From: Bacteroidales bacterium
Lineage (GTDB): Bacteria > Bacteroidota > Bacteroidia > Bacteroidales > UBA932
NCBI GenBank assembly: GCA_017558775.1
Contig: JAFYTP010000054.1
Coordinates: 1 to 41,415 of the forward strand
Reading direction: 5' to 3'
Length of the DNA stretch: 41,415 nt
Shown piece after piece: positions 1-7,867 of this stretch. Numbering within the stretch: the first letter of the stretch is position 1; each line of letters opens with the position of its first letter. Under the pieces are notes generated by a model, which saw only the letters and a list, made by a program, of their open reading frames with translations, did not search any database and was not told where the DNA came from. A program made the translations under genes and the position numbers.

Positions 1-617
1 CGGGTGAGGTTCTTCGTGATGTTGAACTTCGCGGCCACGTAGTTCTCCATCTTGTGGTCGTAGCGGTCCAGGTGGTCCGGGGTGATGTTGGTGATGATGG
101 CGATGTCCGGCTTGAAGTCGTACACGTCGTCCAGCTGGAAGCTGCTGATTTCCAGGACGTAGTAGTCAAAGTGCTCCGTCGCGACTTGGTAGGCGTAGGA
201 CTTGCCGATGTTGCCGCCGAGGCCCACGTTCAGGCCGGCGTTCTGGAGGAGATAGTAGATGAGGGACGTCGTCGTGGTCTTGCCGTTGGAGCCGGTGATG
301 CAGATCTTCTTCGCGGAGTCGTAGCGGCTCGCGAACTCGATCTCGGACACGATGTGCGTGCCTTGCTCCCGGAGCTTGCGCACCAGGGGGACGGTACCCG
401 GGATGCCCGGGGACTTGACGACCTCATCGGCATTGAGGATCAGGCTCTCCGTGTGATGGCCCTCCTCGAAGGGAATCTCCCATTTCTTGAGTTCATCGAC
501 ATACTTCTGCTCGATCTTCCCCTTGTCCGACAGGAAGACATCGAATCCTTTGACCTTGGCGAGAACGGCTGCGCCCACTCCGCTTTCGGCGCCGCCCAGA
601 ACGACTACTCTGCTCAT
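1..617 (-). CDS. murD: UDP-N-acetylmuramoylalanine--D-glutamate ligase, 3' part cut off by the window edge
   Basis: MurD adds D-glutamate to UDP-MurNAc-L-Ala in the cytoplasm, using ATP. Only the first 205 residues are present; the gene runs off the left edge. The protein begins MSRVVVLGGAESGVGAA, a nucleotide-binding start typical of MurD, and carries the Mur-ligase P-loop ITGSNGKTTTTSLIYYLL near residue 110. It then has LEISSFQLDD and ITPDHLDRY, conserved in the central domain. Usual length is about 445 residues, so a little under half is visible. The ATG at 617 is the only start that gives the Rossmann-like N-terminus. It lies 21 nt after mraY on the same strand, in the order mraY-murD usual for dcw clusters. 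Identification is secure. Confidence 0.95.
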   Translation of the reverse strand, partial: MSRVVVLGGAESGVGAAVLAKVKGFDVFLSDKGKIEQKYVDELKKWEIPFEEGHHTESLILNADEVVKSPGIPGTVPLVRKLREQGTHIVSEIEFASRYDSAKKICITGSNGKTTTTSLIYYLLQNAGLNVGLGGNIGKSYAYQVATEHFDYYVLEISSFQLDDVYDFKPDIAIITNITPDHLDRYDHKMENYVAAKFNITKNLT

Positions 618-638
618 ACCTTACTCTCTCTTATATCT

Positions 639-1949
639 TTATCTGATTTTTAACAATGCTAACGTGGAAACGGCCAGGATGACGCCGACGATCCAGAAAC
701 GGGCGGTGATCTTCGCCTCGTGGTGCGGGGGCGACGGCTTGGCGAAGAGGACGGGTCCGGAGACCTGGCTCTTGTCCTGGTAATGGTGATGGAGTGGCGT
801 CATGGACCAGATGCGGTGGCCTTCGCCATATTTCCGCTTGGTGAACTTGAAGTAGCTCCGCTGGAGGATGACCGACAGGCTCTCCACGAAGAAGATGCCG
901 CACAGCAGGGGGAGGAGGAGCTCCTTGCGGATCAGGACGGCGCTCACGCCGATGATACCGCCGATGGTGAGGCTCCCGGTGTCACCCATGAACACCTGTG
1001 CCGGGTAGGAATTGTACCAGAGGAAGCCGATCAGCGCGCCCACGAAGGCGGACATGAAGATGGCGATCTCTCCGGAACCGGGAATATACATGATATTCAG
1101 ATAGTTCGAGTCGATGAGGTTGCCCCCCAGCCAGGCGAGGATGCCGATGACCACGCCCACGATGGCCGAGGTTCCGGCCGCCAGGCCGTCCAGGCCGTCC
1201 GTGAGATTGGTGCCGTTGGAGCAGGCTGTGATGACCAGGACGATCATGATCACGTAGATGGCCCATTTCGCGTACCAGCCCCAGGCGCCCTTGAAGGGGG
1301 AGAGGAGGCGGTAGTCGAACTCGTGCCGCTTCACGAAGGGGATGGTGGTCTTGGTCGATTTCACCACGTCTTCACCCTGGTAGCGGCCGGAGGTGACCTG
1401 CGTCTCGGTGTTGACGTTGCGCTCGGAGCGCTCGCAGGTGACCTCGATGGCGGGATCCGCCGTCTTCTCACGGACGACGATGTTCGGGCTCATCCACACG
1501 GTCAGGCCCACGATGAAGCCGAGCAGGATCTGTCCGAAGAGCTTCGCCTTCTCGGAAAGGCCTTCCTTGCGCTTCTTGAATACTTTGATATAGTCATCCG
1601 CGAATCCCAGCGCGCCGCACCAGACGGTGCTGAAGAGCAGCAGGATCACGTAGATGTTCGTCAGGTCGCAGAACAGCAGGACGCCGGTCAGGATGGCCAG
1701 GATGATGATCACGCCGCCCATCGTCGGGGTACCCTTCTTCTCGATCTGGCCCTGGAGGCCGAGGTCGCGGACGGTCTCGCCGATCTGGTGCCGCTGCAGG
1801 GCCCGGATGATCCGCTTGCCGGCGATCATCGAGAACAGGACGGCCGCGACGGTGGCCATCATCGCCCGGAAGGACAGATAATGCATCAGGCCCATGCCGG
1901 GGATGTCCCAGCCTAGTTTCTCGAAGAACTGGAAGAGGTGGTAGATCAT
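639..1949 (-). CDS. mraY: Phospho-N-acetylmuramoyl-pentapeptide-transferase
   Basis: MraY is the inner-membrane enzyme that moves phospho-MurNAc-pentapeptide from UDP to undecaprenyl phosphate, making lipid I. The 436-residue protein is hydrophobic, with about ten likely membrane segments. Family signatures are present: GTPTMGGV at 73-80, the metal-site Asp pair FADDY at 116-120, NGTNLTDGLDGLAAG at 245-259 and a C-terminal HHHY histidine cluster. It is longer than the roughly 360 residues of the proteobacterial enzyme because of a hydrophilic insertion at about 155-218. From memory, Bacteroidota MraY proteins have such an insertion, so it is a lineage trait rather than an oddity. The start overlaps the murE stop by 4 nt, implying translational coupling. 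Confidence 0.97.
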   Translation of the reverse strand: MIYHLFQFFEKLGWDIPGMGLMHYLSFRAMMATVAAVLFSMIAGKRIIRALQRHQIGETVRDLGLQGQIEKKGTPTMGGVIIILAILTGVLLFCDLTNIYVILLLFSTVWCGALGFADDYIKVFKKRKEGLSEKAKLFGQILLGFIVGLTVWMSPNIVVREKTADPAIEVTCERSERNVNTETQVTSGRYQGEDVVKSTKTTIPFVKRHEFDYRLLSPFKGAWGWYAKWAIYVIMIVLVITACSNGTNLTDGLDGLAAGTSAIVGVVIGILAWLGGNLIDSNYLNIMYIPGSGEIAIFMSAFVGALIGFLWYNSYPAQVFMGDTGSLTIGGIIGVSAVLIRKELLLPLLCGIFFVESLSVILQRSYFKFTKRKYGEGHRIWSMTPLHHHYQDKSQVSGPVLFAKPSPPHHEAKITARFWIVGVILAVSTLALLKIR

Positions 1950-3415
1950 TTCAGAATCAGTTTAAAGGTTTCAGCAACGATTTCTTTTTCGTCAAAATGA
2001 AGTTTTTCGTGTCCGATGATCTGGTAATCCTCGTGGCCCTTGCCGGCGAGGAGGATGGTGGCTCCTTCGGGGGCGGTGAGGATGGCGGTCCGGATGGCTT
2101 CGCGGCGGTCCGTGATGAAGATGCTCTTCGCCAGGCCGTCCGTGGTGAGGCCGGTGCGGATATCCGCGAGGATTTCCTCCGGGTCTTCGGTCCGGCAGTT
2201 GTCGGAGGTGATGACCAGCCGGTCCGCGAGGCGGGCGGCGACCTGCGCCATCTCGGGGCGCTTGGTCTTGTCGCGGTCGCCGCCGCAGCCGAACAGGCAG
2301 ATGAGCTGGCGTTCGGGGGCGACGTCGCGGAGGGTGCCCAGGACATTCTCCAGGGCATCCGGGGTATGGGCATAGTCGATGACGACCGACAGGTCGCGCG
2401 GGCCGCGGACCGTCTCCAGGCGGCCGGGGGCGGACCGGAGGCTCGACAGGGCGACGAGCACTTCCTCGGGATTGGCACCCAGGCACACGGCCGTGGTGTA
2501 GATGGCGAGGAGGTTGTACGCGTTGTGCGCGCCCACGAGGCGGCTCCAGGTTTCTTTACCGTCGATGCGGAGGAGCATCCCCTCGAAGCTCTGCTCGAGG
2601 ATCCGGGCGGTGTGGTCGGCCGGGCGCTTGCAGGCGTAGGTGACCACCTTGGCGGCGGTGTTCTGCACCATGACGGGGCCGTTCTTATCGTCCGTATTGA
2701 TGATGGCGAAAGCCTCTTTGGACAGGTTGTCGAAGAAGAGTTTCTTGCACCGGAGGTACTCGGCGAAGGTCTTGTGGTAGTCCAGGTGGTCGTGGGTGAG
2801 GTTGGAGAAGATACCGGCGGCGAAACGGAGGCCGGCGACCCGCTCCTGCTCCACACCGATGGAGCTCACTTCCATGAAGCAGTAGCTGCAGCCTGCATCG
2901 ACCATCTCCGCGAGGAGGTGGTTGATGGTGATCGGGTCGGCGGTGGTGTTGGCGGTCTCCAGCCGGCGGTCGTCCACATAGTTGGCGATCGTGGAAAGCA
3001 GGCCGCAGGGATGTCCCATCGCCTTGAACAGGTTGTACAGCAGCGTGACGGTCGTCGTCTTCCCGTTCGTCCCCGTGATGCCCACGAGCGTCAGTTTCCG
3101 AGACGGATGCCCATAGAATGCATCCGCCGCCATCGCCACCGCGTGGCGGCTGTTCTCGACCTTCAGGAAGGTCACGTCATTCTCTTCGTCATTCCGGACT
3201 TGATCCGGAATCTCTTCGCAAATGACAGCCACGGCCCCCTTCTGGATGGCCTGGCCGATATATTGATGTCCGTCGGAGGCGAAGCCCCGAACGGCGAGGA
3301 ACAGGGAACCGGGCGTCACCGCGCGGGAATCGCTGGTGATGGCGGTGATGTCGATGTCCAGCCGTCCGCGGGTCTCCACGGCGCCGATGTCCTGTATGAA
3401 GTCTTTCAGTTTCAT
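1946..3415 (-). CDS. murE: UDP-MurNAc-tripeptide synthetase (meso-diaminopimelate ligase type)
   Basis: MurE adds the third amino acid of the peptidoglycan stem peptide, expected to be meso-diaminopimelate here. The 489 residues show the N-terminal uridine-binding domain, the P-loop GITGTNGKTTTVTLL (GTNGKT at 115-120), the central FSNLTHDHLDYH (203-213) and the C-terminal domain. Three things are unusual. The substrate-specificity motif, usually DNPR in meso-DAP enzymes, reads DNCR (405-408). The conserved SSH of the EVSSH motif reads EVSSI (182-186). Residues 69-80 (EIPDQVRNDEEN) are encoded by a palindromic repeat at 3187-3213 that lengthens an N-terminal loop by about four residues. The gene overlaps ftsI upstream and mraY downstream by 4 nt each. 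The Arg of the specificity motif is kept, so meso-DAP use is still the best guess. Confidence 0.95.
   Translation of the reverse strand: MKLKDFIQDIGAVETRGRLDIDITAITSDSRAVTPGSLFLAVRGFASDGHQYIGQAIQKGAVAVICEEIPDQVRNDEENDVTFLKVENSRHAVAMAADAFYGHPSRKLTLVGITGTNGKTTTVTLLYNLFKAMGHPCGLLSTIANYVDDRRLETANTTADPITINHLLAEMVDAGCSYCFMEVSSIGVEQERVAGLRFAAGIFSNLTHDHLDYHKTFAEYLRCKKLFFDNLSKEAFAIINTDDKNGPVMVQNTAAKVVTYACKRPADHTARILEQSFEGMLLRIDGKETWSRLVGAHNAYNLLAIYTTAVCLGANPEEVLVALSSLRSAPGRLETVRGPRDLSVVIDYAHTPDALENVLGTLRDVAPERQLICLFGCGGDRDKTKRPEMAQVAARLADRLVITSDNCRTEDPEEILADIRTGLTTDGLAKSIFITDRREAIRTAILTAPEGATILLAGKGHEDYQIIGHEKLHFDEKEIVAETFKLILK
3187..3213. repeat. Small palindromic repeat inside murE (copy 1 of 3)
   Basis: The two arms ATTCCGGA and TCCGGAAT form a perfect 8-bp stem around loop CTTGA, with flanks CGTC and CT. 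The unit matches those at 23441-23467 and 34941-34966. It lies in frame in murE and encodes part of EIPDQVRNDE on the minus strand. Compared with the usual MurE N-terminal domain, this adds a few residues in a surface loop, so the gene seems to have absorbed the element. Confidence 0.8.
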
Positions 3416-5577
3416 TTCAATGTCAGTCGAATGGTTTCACCTTTTTTCAGGGCCGTCCCTGCGGCGGGGGACTGAGCCGTCACGTGACCGGAGCCCTCGT
3501 ACACGCACTTGTAGCCGGCGTTCTCCACCGCGTACATCGCGTCCATCAGGCCGAAGCCCTTCACGTCGGGCGTCTTGCCGGCATCGGCACTCGCGGTGCG
3601 GGCTTCCATCGTAGGAAGGGTTCCCTCGGAGGCGATCCGGCCGGACCAGGTGTCGTCGATCGCGTAGATGTTGTCTACGATCTCGCGCACGGCCATGGCC
3701 GGCTTGGTGCCGCCGTAGAAGCTCTGGCCGGACAGGTAGGAATAGACCGTCACGAGGATGGTGTATTTCGGGTCGTCGGCGGGGAAGAAGCCCACGAAGG
3801 TACCCTGGTTCCGCTTGCGGCCCCACGGGTCGTGGTACGGGTCGGGATTTCCCTTGCGCTCTTTCGCGGTCAGGACGACCTGCGCGGTACCGGTCTTGCC
3901 GGCGACGGAGAGCTTCGCGTTCTTCAGGCGGGTGGCCGTACCGTCATCGACAACGGCCTTGAGGGCGCGGGTGACGGTGTCGGCGGTGGCGCGGGTGCAG
4001 ATGTTGTTGAGCACCGAGGGTCCGTATTCCTTGAGCACCTTGCCGTCCTTCTCCACGCTCTCGACCACGTAGGGCTTCATCATCCGGCCCTTGTTGGCGA
4101 TGGCGTTGTAGAAGGTGACCACATGGAGCGGCGTCACGGACATACCGTAACCGTAGGCGGTGGTGCCGAGGGTGGTCCGGCTCCAGCCGGGCGTGCCCGG
4201 GCGGTTCACGACCGGGGTGCCCAGGCCGTCCAGGTCGAAGTCGAACTTCTCGCCCAGGCGGTAGGCGTAGATATGGTCGAAGAATTCCTGCGGCTGGGCG
4301 CCGTAGTAGGTTTCCGGGAGGTAGGTGAATACGTAGTTCGAGGAGATCTCGAAGCCATGCTTCACCGTGATCTCGCTGCGGCCGGTCAGGCGCTCGTAGT
4401 CAAGGATATGCGTATCCTGGTTGTAGCCGGGGACGACGCCGTGGTGCGTGGGGATGGGCTGCTCCAGGGAGGTGACGTAGCCGTCTTCCACCAGGGAGAG
4501 GAGGGTGACGGTCTTCATCACGGAACCCTGTTCGCCCACTTCCTTGAGGACGAGGTTGTCCCGCTCCCAGAGCTTGGAGCCCGGGATGGTGTCGCGGGAA
4601 AGGTTCACCATCGCGCGGATGGCGCCGGTCTTGACTTCCATCAGGACGGCGATGCCGGCGCGGATCTGCGGGTCTTCGGAGATCTGGCGGCGGAGGGCCC
4701 GGTCGGCGATGTCCTGGAAGTCGATGTTGAGGGTGGTCCGGACGTCGTTGCCATCGACGGCCTTCACCATCGTGCTGTCGAAGTCGCGGATGTACTTGTT
4801 GTCGTCGGTGACGCGCCGCCACTCGACGCCTTCCGTGCCGTGGAGCTCGTAGTCGAAGGTGCCCTCGATGCCGATGCGGTTGGTTTCGCGGACATAGCCG
4901 ATGACGCGGCGGGCGAGGGTGTCGTACGGGTAGATGCGCTCGTCGTGCTCCTCGGCGATCAGGCCGCCGCGGTACTTGCCTTCGTTGAACAGGGGCAGGG
5001 TGTGCAGTTCGTTCAGGGTGGCGTGGCTGACGTTCTTGCGGATGAGGACGTGCTTCTTGCCGTTGTCACGGCCTTCGATGATCTCGGTGTAGTACTGGGA
5101 GGCCGTCTTGGCGGGGAAGAGGCGGGCGAGCTGGCGGGAGAGGGTATCGGCCTTCGCCCTCCAGGCTTTCTCCGCGGCGGCGCCCTTGTAGGCCGGGGCC
5201 GGGGCTTCCTTGCCCTGGTCCTTCAGCCGCTGGATGCGGCGCGCTTCCTTGCGGTCGATCTCCTCGAACTCGCTCTTCCGGACGGTGCAGTCCATGTAGA
5301 TGTCGTAGAGCGGGGTGGTGATGGCGAGCGGGCGTCCGTCCTCGGCGAGGATACGGCCGCGCTTGGGCTGCTCGATATACTTGTCCGGGCGGGGGCGGAA
5401 GAGGTTGATGACCTTCGCGGGCACGCTGTAGGTTGCCTGGATATGGCCGATGCAGATGAGGATGCCCACCGAGAACGCGATGAACACCACGGTGAGGAGG
5501 ACCATCACCATGTGGATGCGGTCCCGGTTCTCGATCGTGTCCTTGATCTCGGTTCTCTTGTTCTTGCTCGCGCTCAT
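3412..5577 (-). CDS. ftsI: Division-type penicillin-binding protein with C-terminal PASTA domain
   Basis: This is the septal peptidoglycan transpeptidase (class B PBP) of the divisome. The 721-residue protein has a short cytoplasmic tail, one membrane helix at about 23-45, and a dimerisation domain beginning near RGRILAEDGRPLA (73-85). The transpeptidase domain has SVMK (352-355, acyl-enzyme Ser352), SSN (412-414) and KTG (561-563). Residues from about 655 (TPDVKGFGLMDAMYAVENAG) form a PASTA domain, common on FtsI of this phylum. A charged Lys/Ala-rich stretch at about 105-150 lengthens the N-terminal domain. It overlaps the FtsL-like gene by 4 nt upstream and murE by 4 nt downstream. Position and domains fit FtsI rather than the elongation PBP2. 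Confidence 0.95.
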   Translation of the reverse strand: MSASKNKRTEIKDTIENRDRIHMVMVLLTVVFIAFSVGILICIGHIQATYSVPAKVINLFRPRPDKYIEQPKRGRILAEDGRPLAITTPLYDIYMDCTVRKSEFEEIDRKEARRIQRLKDQGKEAPAPAYKGAAAEKAWRAKADTLSRQLARLFPAKTASQYYTEIIEGRDNGKKHVLIRKNVSHATLNELHTLPLFNEGKYRGGLIAEEHDERIYPYDTLARRVIGYVRETNRIGIEGTFDYELHGTEGVEWRRVTDDNKYIRDFDSTMVKAVDGNDVRTTLNIDFQDIADRALRRQISEDPQIRAGIAVLMEVKTGAIRAMVNLSRDTIPGSKLWERDNLVLKEVGEQGSVMKTVTLLSLVEDGYVTSLEQPIPTHHGVVPGYNQDTHILDYERLTGRSEITVKHGFEISSNYVFTYLPETYYGAQPQEFFDHIYAYRLGEKFDFDLDGLGTPVVNRPGTPGWSRTTLGTTAYGYGMSVTPLHVVTFYNAIANKGRMMKPYVVESVEKDGKVLKEYGPSVLNNICTRATADTVTRALKAVVDDGTATRLKNAKLSVAGKTGTAQVVLTAKERKGNPDPYHDPWGRKRNQGTFVGFFPADDPKYTILVTVYSYLSGQSFYGGTKPAMAVREIVDNIYAIDDTWSGRIASEGTLPTMEARTASADAGKTPDVKGFGLMDAMYAVENAGYKCVYEGSGHVTAQSPAAGTALKKGETIRLTLK

Positions 5578-5915
5578 CGTTTGTCAATCTTCGTCGCCGG
5601 CTTCTCCGGCAGGGTCACCGGGGAGCCCAGTTGTTTCAGTCGTTTCACCGCGGTGGAGGCGCTGTGCAGGCGCACGAGTTCGGCCTCTTTCTCGGCGTGG
5701 TAGATCTCCAGGTTGCGGAGGGCCACCTTGTTCTCCTCCACCTTCGTCAGGGTGTTGTCCACCTTCAGGCTCAGCAGGATCGTGATCCAGGCGAGGATGA
5801 AGATGTAGAGGATGTGCATGTAATATTTGTGGGCGCCCATGGACAGGAGGAGGTCCCCCTTGCCCAGCATGCGCCAGAAATTCCGGAATCTCCGGGCCAG
5901 GTCCTTCAGCGTCAT
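5574..5915 (-). CDS. FtsL-like cell-division membrane protein
   Basis: This 113-residue protein sits between rsmH and ftsI, exactly where ftsL lies in dcw clusters, and overlaps both neighbours by 4 nt. It has a cytoplasmic basic N-terminus (about 1-30), one hydrophobic helix at about 33-50 (MHILYIFILAWITILLSL), then a heptad-patterned helical segment (LTKVEENKVALRNLEIYHAEKEAELVRL shows the pattern across residues 56-83). This is the bitopic coiled-coil layout of FtsL, which bridges FtsB/DivIC and FtsI at the septum. Sequence similarity in this family is weak, so the call rests on topology and position. An FtsB/DivIC-like partner is encoded at 34623-34940. Confidence 0.8.
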   Translation of the reverse strand: MTLKDLARRFRNFWRMLGKGDLLLSMGAHKYYMHILYIFILAWITILLSLKVDNTLTKVEENKVALRNLEIYHAEKEAELVRLHSASTAVKRLKQLGSPVTLPEKPATKIDKR

Positions 5916-6823
5916 TCCCCAGCCCTCCTTTCCGCTATCCGGAGCTTCGCGCTGCGGGCGCGGGTGTTTCCGGCGATTTCACTTTCCGAGGGAAGGATGG
6001 GCTTGCGGTTCACGGCCTCCAGCGGCGTGACCGTACGGCCGTACAGGTCCTTCTCTTCCCGTCCTTCCACGTTCCCGGTCTTGATGAAGTTCTTCACCAT
6101 CCGGTCTTCCAGGCTGTGGTAGGTGATGACCACGAGCCGGCCGCCTTCCTTGAGCGAGGCCGTCGCCCCTTCGAGGAACTTCTCCAGGGAACGCATCTCC
6201 TGGTTCACCTCGATGCGGAGGGCCTGGTACACCTTGGCGAGGACCTTGTGCTCGGCACCCTTGGGGAGGATGCGGGCGAGGGCGCGGTCCAGGTCGCCGG
6301 TGGTGCGGATCTCCTGCTGGTCGCGGGCGGCGGCGATGAGGCCTGCGGCCCGGCGGGGCTGGTCCACTTCGCCGTAGAGGCGGAGGATGCGCTCCAGGTC
6401 CTCGGCGGCGTAGGTATTGACAATCTCGGCGGCGGTCAGCTTTCCTTCCGCGTTCATCCGCATGTCGAGGGGTGCGTCCTCGAACCGGAACGAGAAGCCG
6501 CGGTCGGCGGTATCGAACTGGTGGGAGGAGACGCCGAGGTCCGCGAGGATGCCGTCGAACCGGACGTCCAGGTGGCGGGCGTAGTTCTCGATGAAGCGGA
6601 AGTTGTTGTGCACCATGGTCAGGCGCGGGTCGTCCGGGGCGTTTTGGACGGCATCCCTGTCACGATCGAAGGCGATGACGCGCGCGCCATCGTGTAAGCG
6701 TGAAAGAAGTTCGGCAGTGTGGCCACCGCCTCCGAAAGTGGCATCGGCGTAAACGCCGTCGGGATTGATAACGAGCGCAGAAACGCTCTCGTCAAGCATT
6801 ACTGGGGTATGGTATTCGGACAT
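5912..6823 (-). CDS. rsmH: 16S rRNA (cytosine(1402)-N(4))-methyltransferase
   Basis: RsmH (MraW) methylates N4 of C1402 in 16S rRNA using S-adenosylmethionine. The 303 residues include the N-terminal HTPVMLDESV, the SAM-binding loop ATFGGGGHTAELL (28-40), GILADLGVSSHQFD in the core, the conserved RVNQEMRSLE-like segment (here RIEVNQEMRSLEKFL) and ITYHSLEDRMVKNF near the C-terminus. Length matches the family. It is the second gene of the cluster, 13 nt after mraZ, and overlaps the FtsL-like gene by 4 nt. Nothing looks degraded. Confidence 0.97.
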   Translation of the reverse strand: MSEYHTPVMLDESVSALVINPDGVYADATFGGGGHTAELLSRLHDGARVIAFDRDRDAVQNAPDDPRLTMVHNNFRFIENYARHLDVRFDGILADLGVSSHQFDTADRGFSFRFEDAPLDMRMNAEGKLTAAEIVNTYAAEDLERILRLYGEVDQPRRAAGLIAAARDQQEIRTTGDLDRALARILPKGAEHKVLAKVYQALRIEVNQEMRSLEKFLEGATASLKEGGRLVVITYHSLEDRMVKNFIKTGNVEGREEKDLYGRTVTPLEAVNRKPILPSESEIAGNTRARSAKLRIAERRAGE

Positions 6824-6836
6824 GTTGCGGGACCTC

Positions 6837-7298
6837 CTATCTCTTTGCGGACAGTCTCGCTGCGGTTTCCTTGAACGCGCCGTCGCTCATGAGAGAGGAC
6901 TCGCGACGCTCCTTGGGCCAGATTTCGATTTTGTAACCGACCCCCGCGAACACTACTTCCTTGGTGATACCTACTTGTTCAAGCAGTTCTGAAGGGATGT
7001 TCAGGCGGCCGAGTTTCCCGTCGGGGACGACATAATAGACGCCGTCGTTGAATTTGCTCCAGAACGCGGCGTGTTCGGGATTGAGTTCAGGGTCGAGCCC
7101 TTCCAGGACCTGATCGCACCTGTTGTCCCACTCGGTGCGGGTGAACAGGTTCAAACAGTTGCCCTGGACGCTCTTCTTGACCACCATCGTCATATCTTCC
7201 TCGCCCGTGCGCGCGAACTCGTCACGGAAGATGGCAGGGAGCACGACTCGCCCCTTGTCATCAACTTTACCGAGTGCATTTCCGCGGAATCTGACCAT
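6837..7298 (-). CDS. mraZ: Transcriptional regulator / division protein MraZ
   Basis: MraZ is an AbrB-fold DNA-binding protein that in other bacteria represses its own dcw operon. The 153-residue protein opens FRGNALGKVDDKGRVVLPAIF, the first MraZ half-domain, and repeats the fold at GKLGRLNIPSELLEQVGI (about residues 93-110), giving the two SpoVT/AbrB-like halves expected. It is first in the operon, and the ATG at 7298 follows the promoter at 7339-7372 by about 34 nt of leader. Four TGG repeats spaced 10 bp apart overlap that promoter and are the likely self-binding site. The family call is secure; autoregulation is inferred from the repeats and from other species. Confidence 0.96.
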   Translation of the reverse strand: MVRFRGNALGKVDDKGRVVLPAIFRDEFARTGEEDMTMVVKKSVQGNCLNLFTRTEWDNRCDQVLEGLDPELNPEHAAFWSKFNDGVYYVVPDGKLGRLNIPSELLEQVGITKEVVFAGVGYKIEIWPKERRESSLMSDGAFKETAARLSAKR

Positions 7299-7338
7299 GG
7301 TTACTTGTGGTTGAACTTATCTTCTTTCACGCTGAGTG

Positions 7339-7372
7339 CAAAGATAAGAAAACCTTTCCATTTTCACCCAAA
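7339..7372 (-). promoter_or_regulatory. Promoter of the mraZ-mur operon
   Basis: On the minus strand there is a -7 box TATCTTTG (7346-7339), matching the Bacteroidota TAnnTTTG consensus, and a TTTG -33 box (7372-7369) separated by 22 nt. The expected transcription start is near 7332, giving a leader of about 34 nt before mraZ. Confidence 0.75.
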
Positions 7373-7390
7373 AATTTCCAAATTTTTCCA
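7351..7390 (-). promoter_or_regulatory. MraZ-type operator: four TGG repeats at 10-bp spacing
   Basis: On the minus strand TGG begins at 7390, 7380, 7370 and 7360: four direct repeats TGGAAAAATT, TGGAAATTTT, TGGGTGAAAA and TGGAAAGGTT with an exact 10-bp period. MraZ in other bacteria is known to bind short TGGG/GTGG-type direct repeats with this period upstream of its own gene. The array covers the -33 box, so bound protein would block the polymerase. Assignment as MraZ operator is inference from period, sequence and position. Confidence 0.7.
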
Positions 7391-7420
7391 CAAAAAGTTA
7401 TCAACAGCCCCTGTGGATAT
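7384..7420. promoter_or_regulatory. Three DnaA-box-like 9-mers, 14 bp apart
   Basis: TTTTCCACA (7384-7392), TTATCAACA (7398-7406) and TGTGGATAT (7412-7420, ATATCCACA on the other strand) each differ from TTATCCACA at one base and begin exactly 14 bp apart. The flank towards mraZ is A/T-rich. The first box overlaps an MraZ-type repeat, so it may be chance. No dnaA or other origin-linked gene is in the window. Confidence 0.3.
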
Positions 7421-7441
7421 CTCAGGGGCATTTTGGGGTGT

Positions 7442-7654
7442 GTCGAGGGTCGGGGCGAGGGGACTCCGTGCGTCTTTCAGCCGCTACGCCAGGTCGGGAA
7501 GGCGCTTGACGTCGAACTCCTCCTTTTACGGTCCCGTTCCGGTCCCGTAACGTCGTCAGACAAACTCCGTCATCCCCTGCGGGGACCGCCGCCTTCCCTC
7601 CGGCTCGCTGATCCGCTGAAAGCCGAATTCCGCCCCCTCGCCCCGACCCTCGAC
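7442..7654. repeat. Long inverted repeat with nested hairpins, MITE-like
   Basis: A 21-nt arm starting GTCGAGGGTCGGGG (7442-7462) is matched perfectly by its inverse at 7634-7654. Further complementarity lies inside: CTTTCAGC near 7474-7481 with GCTGAAAG near 7615-7622, GGGAAGGCG (about 7496-7504) with CGCCTTCCC (about 7590-7598), TTACGG with CCGTAA, and a TCCCC-TGC-GGGGA hairpin near 7573-7585. The whole 213-nt unit could fold as one branched hairpin. No coding sequence is convincing here; the open frames crossing it have no recognisable protein character. Confidence 0.7.
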
Positions 7655-7867
7655 CTATTGCCACCCAACCCAAAATTCACAGAGCATTGCATATGCCATT
7701 CTATGACGTTCTTTGGCACCCTGTCACGCTCTGCGAGGCAAAATGGGCTCGCAAAGCAAGTGGATAGGCCTTCTGTGCGGCTGAAATGCCCTTTCGGTTG
7801 CTCTGCAAATTTCGGGTTGGCAAAGTCGGCGATGTCCTACTGTTATGAGACATCACAATCACCTTGG
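7655..7867. other. Gene-free stretch between the inverted repeat and the decamer array
   Basis: I see no gene, RNA or clear signal here. Short open frames exist on both strands but none has a plausible start, family motif or codon pattern like the neighbours. Base composition is lower in GC than the coding regions. It may be the remains of an older insertion. Confidence 0.4.
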
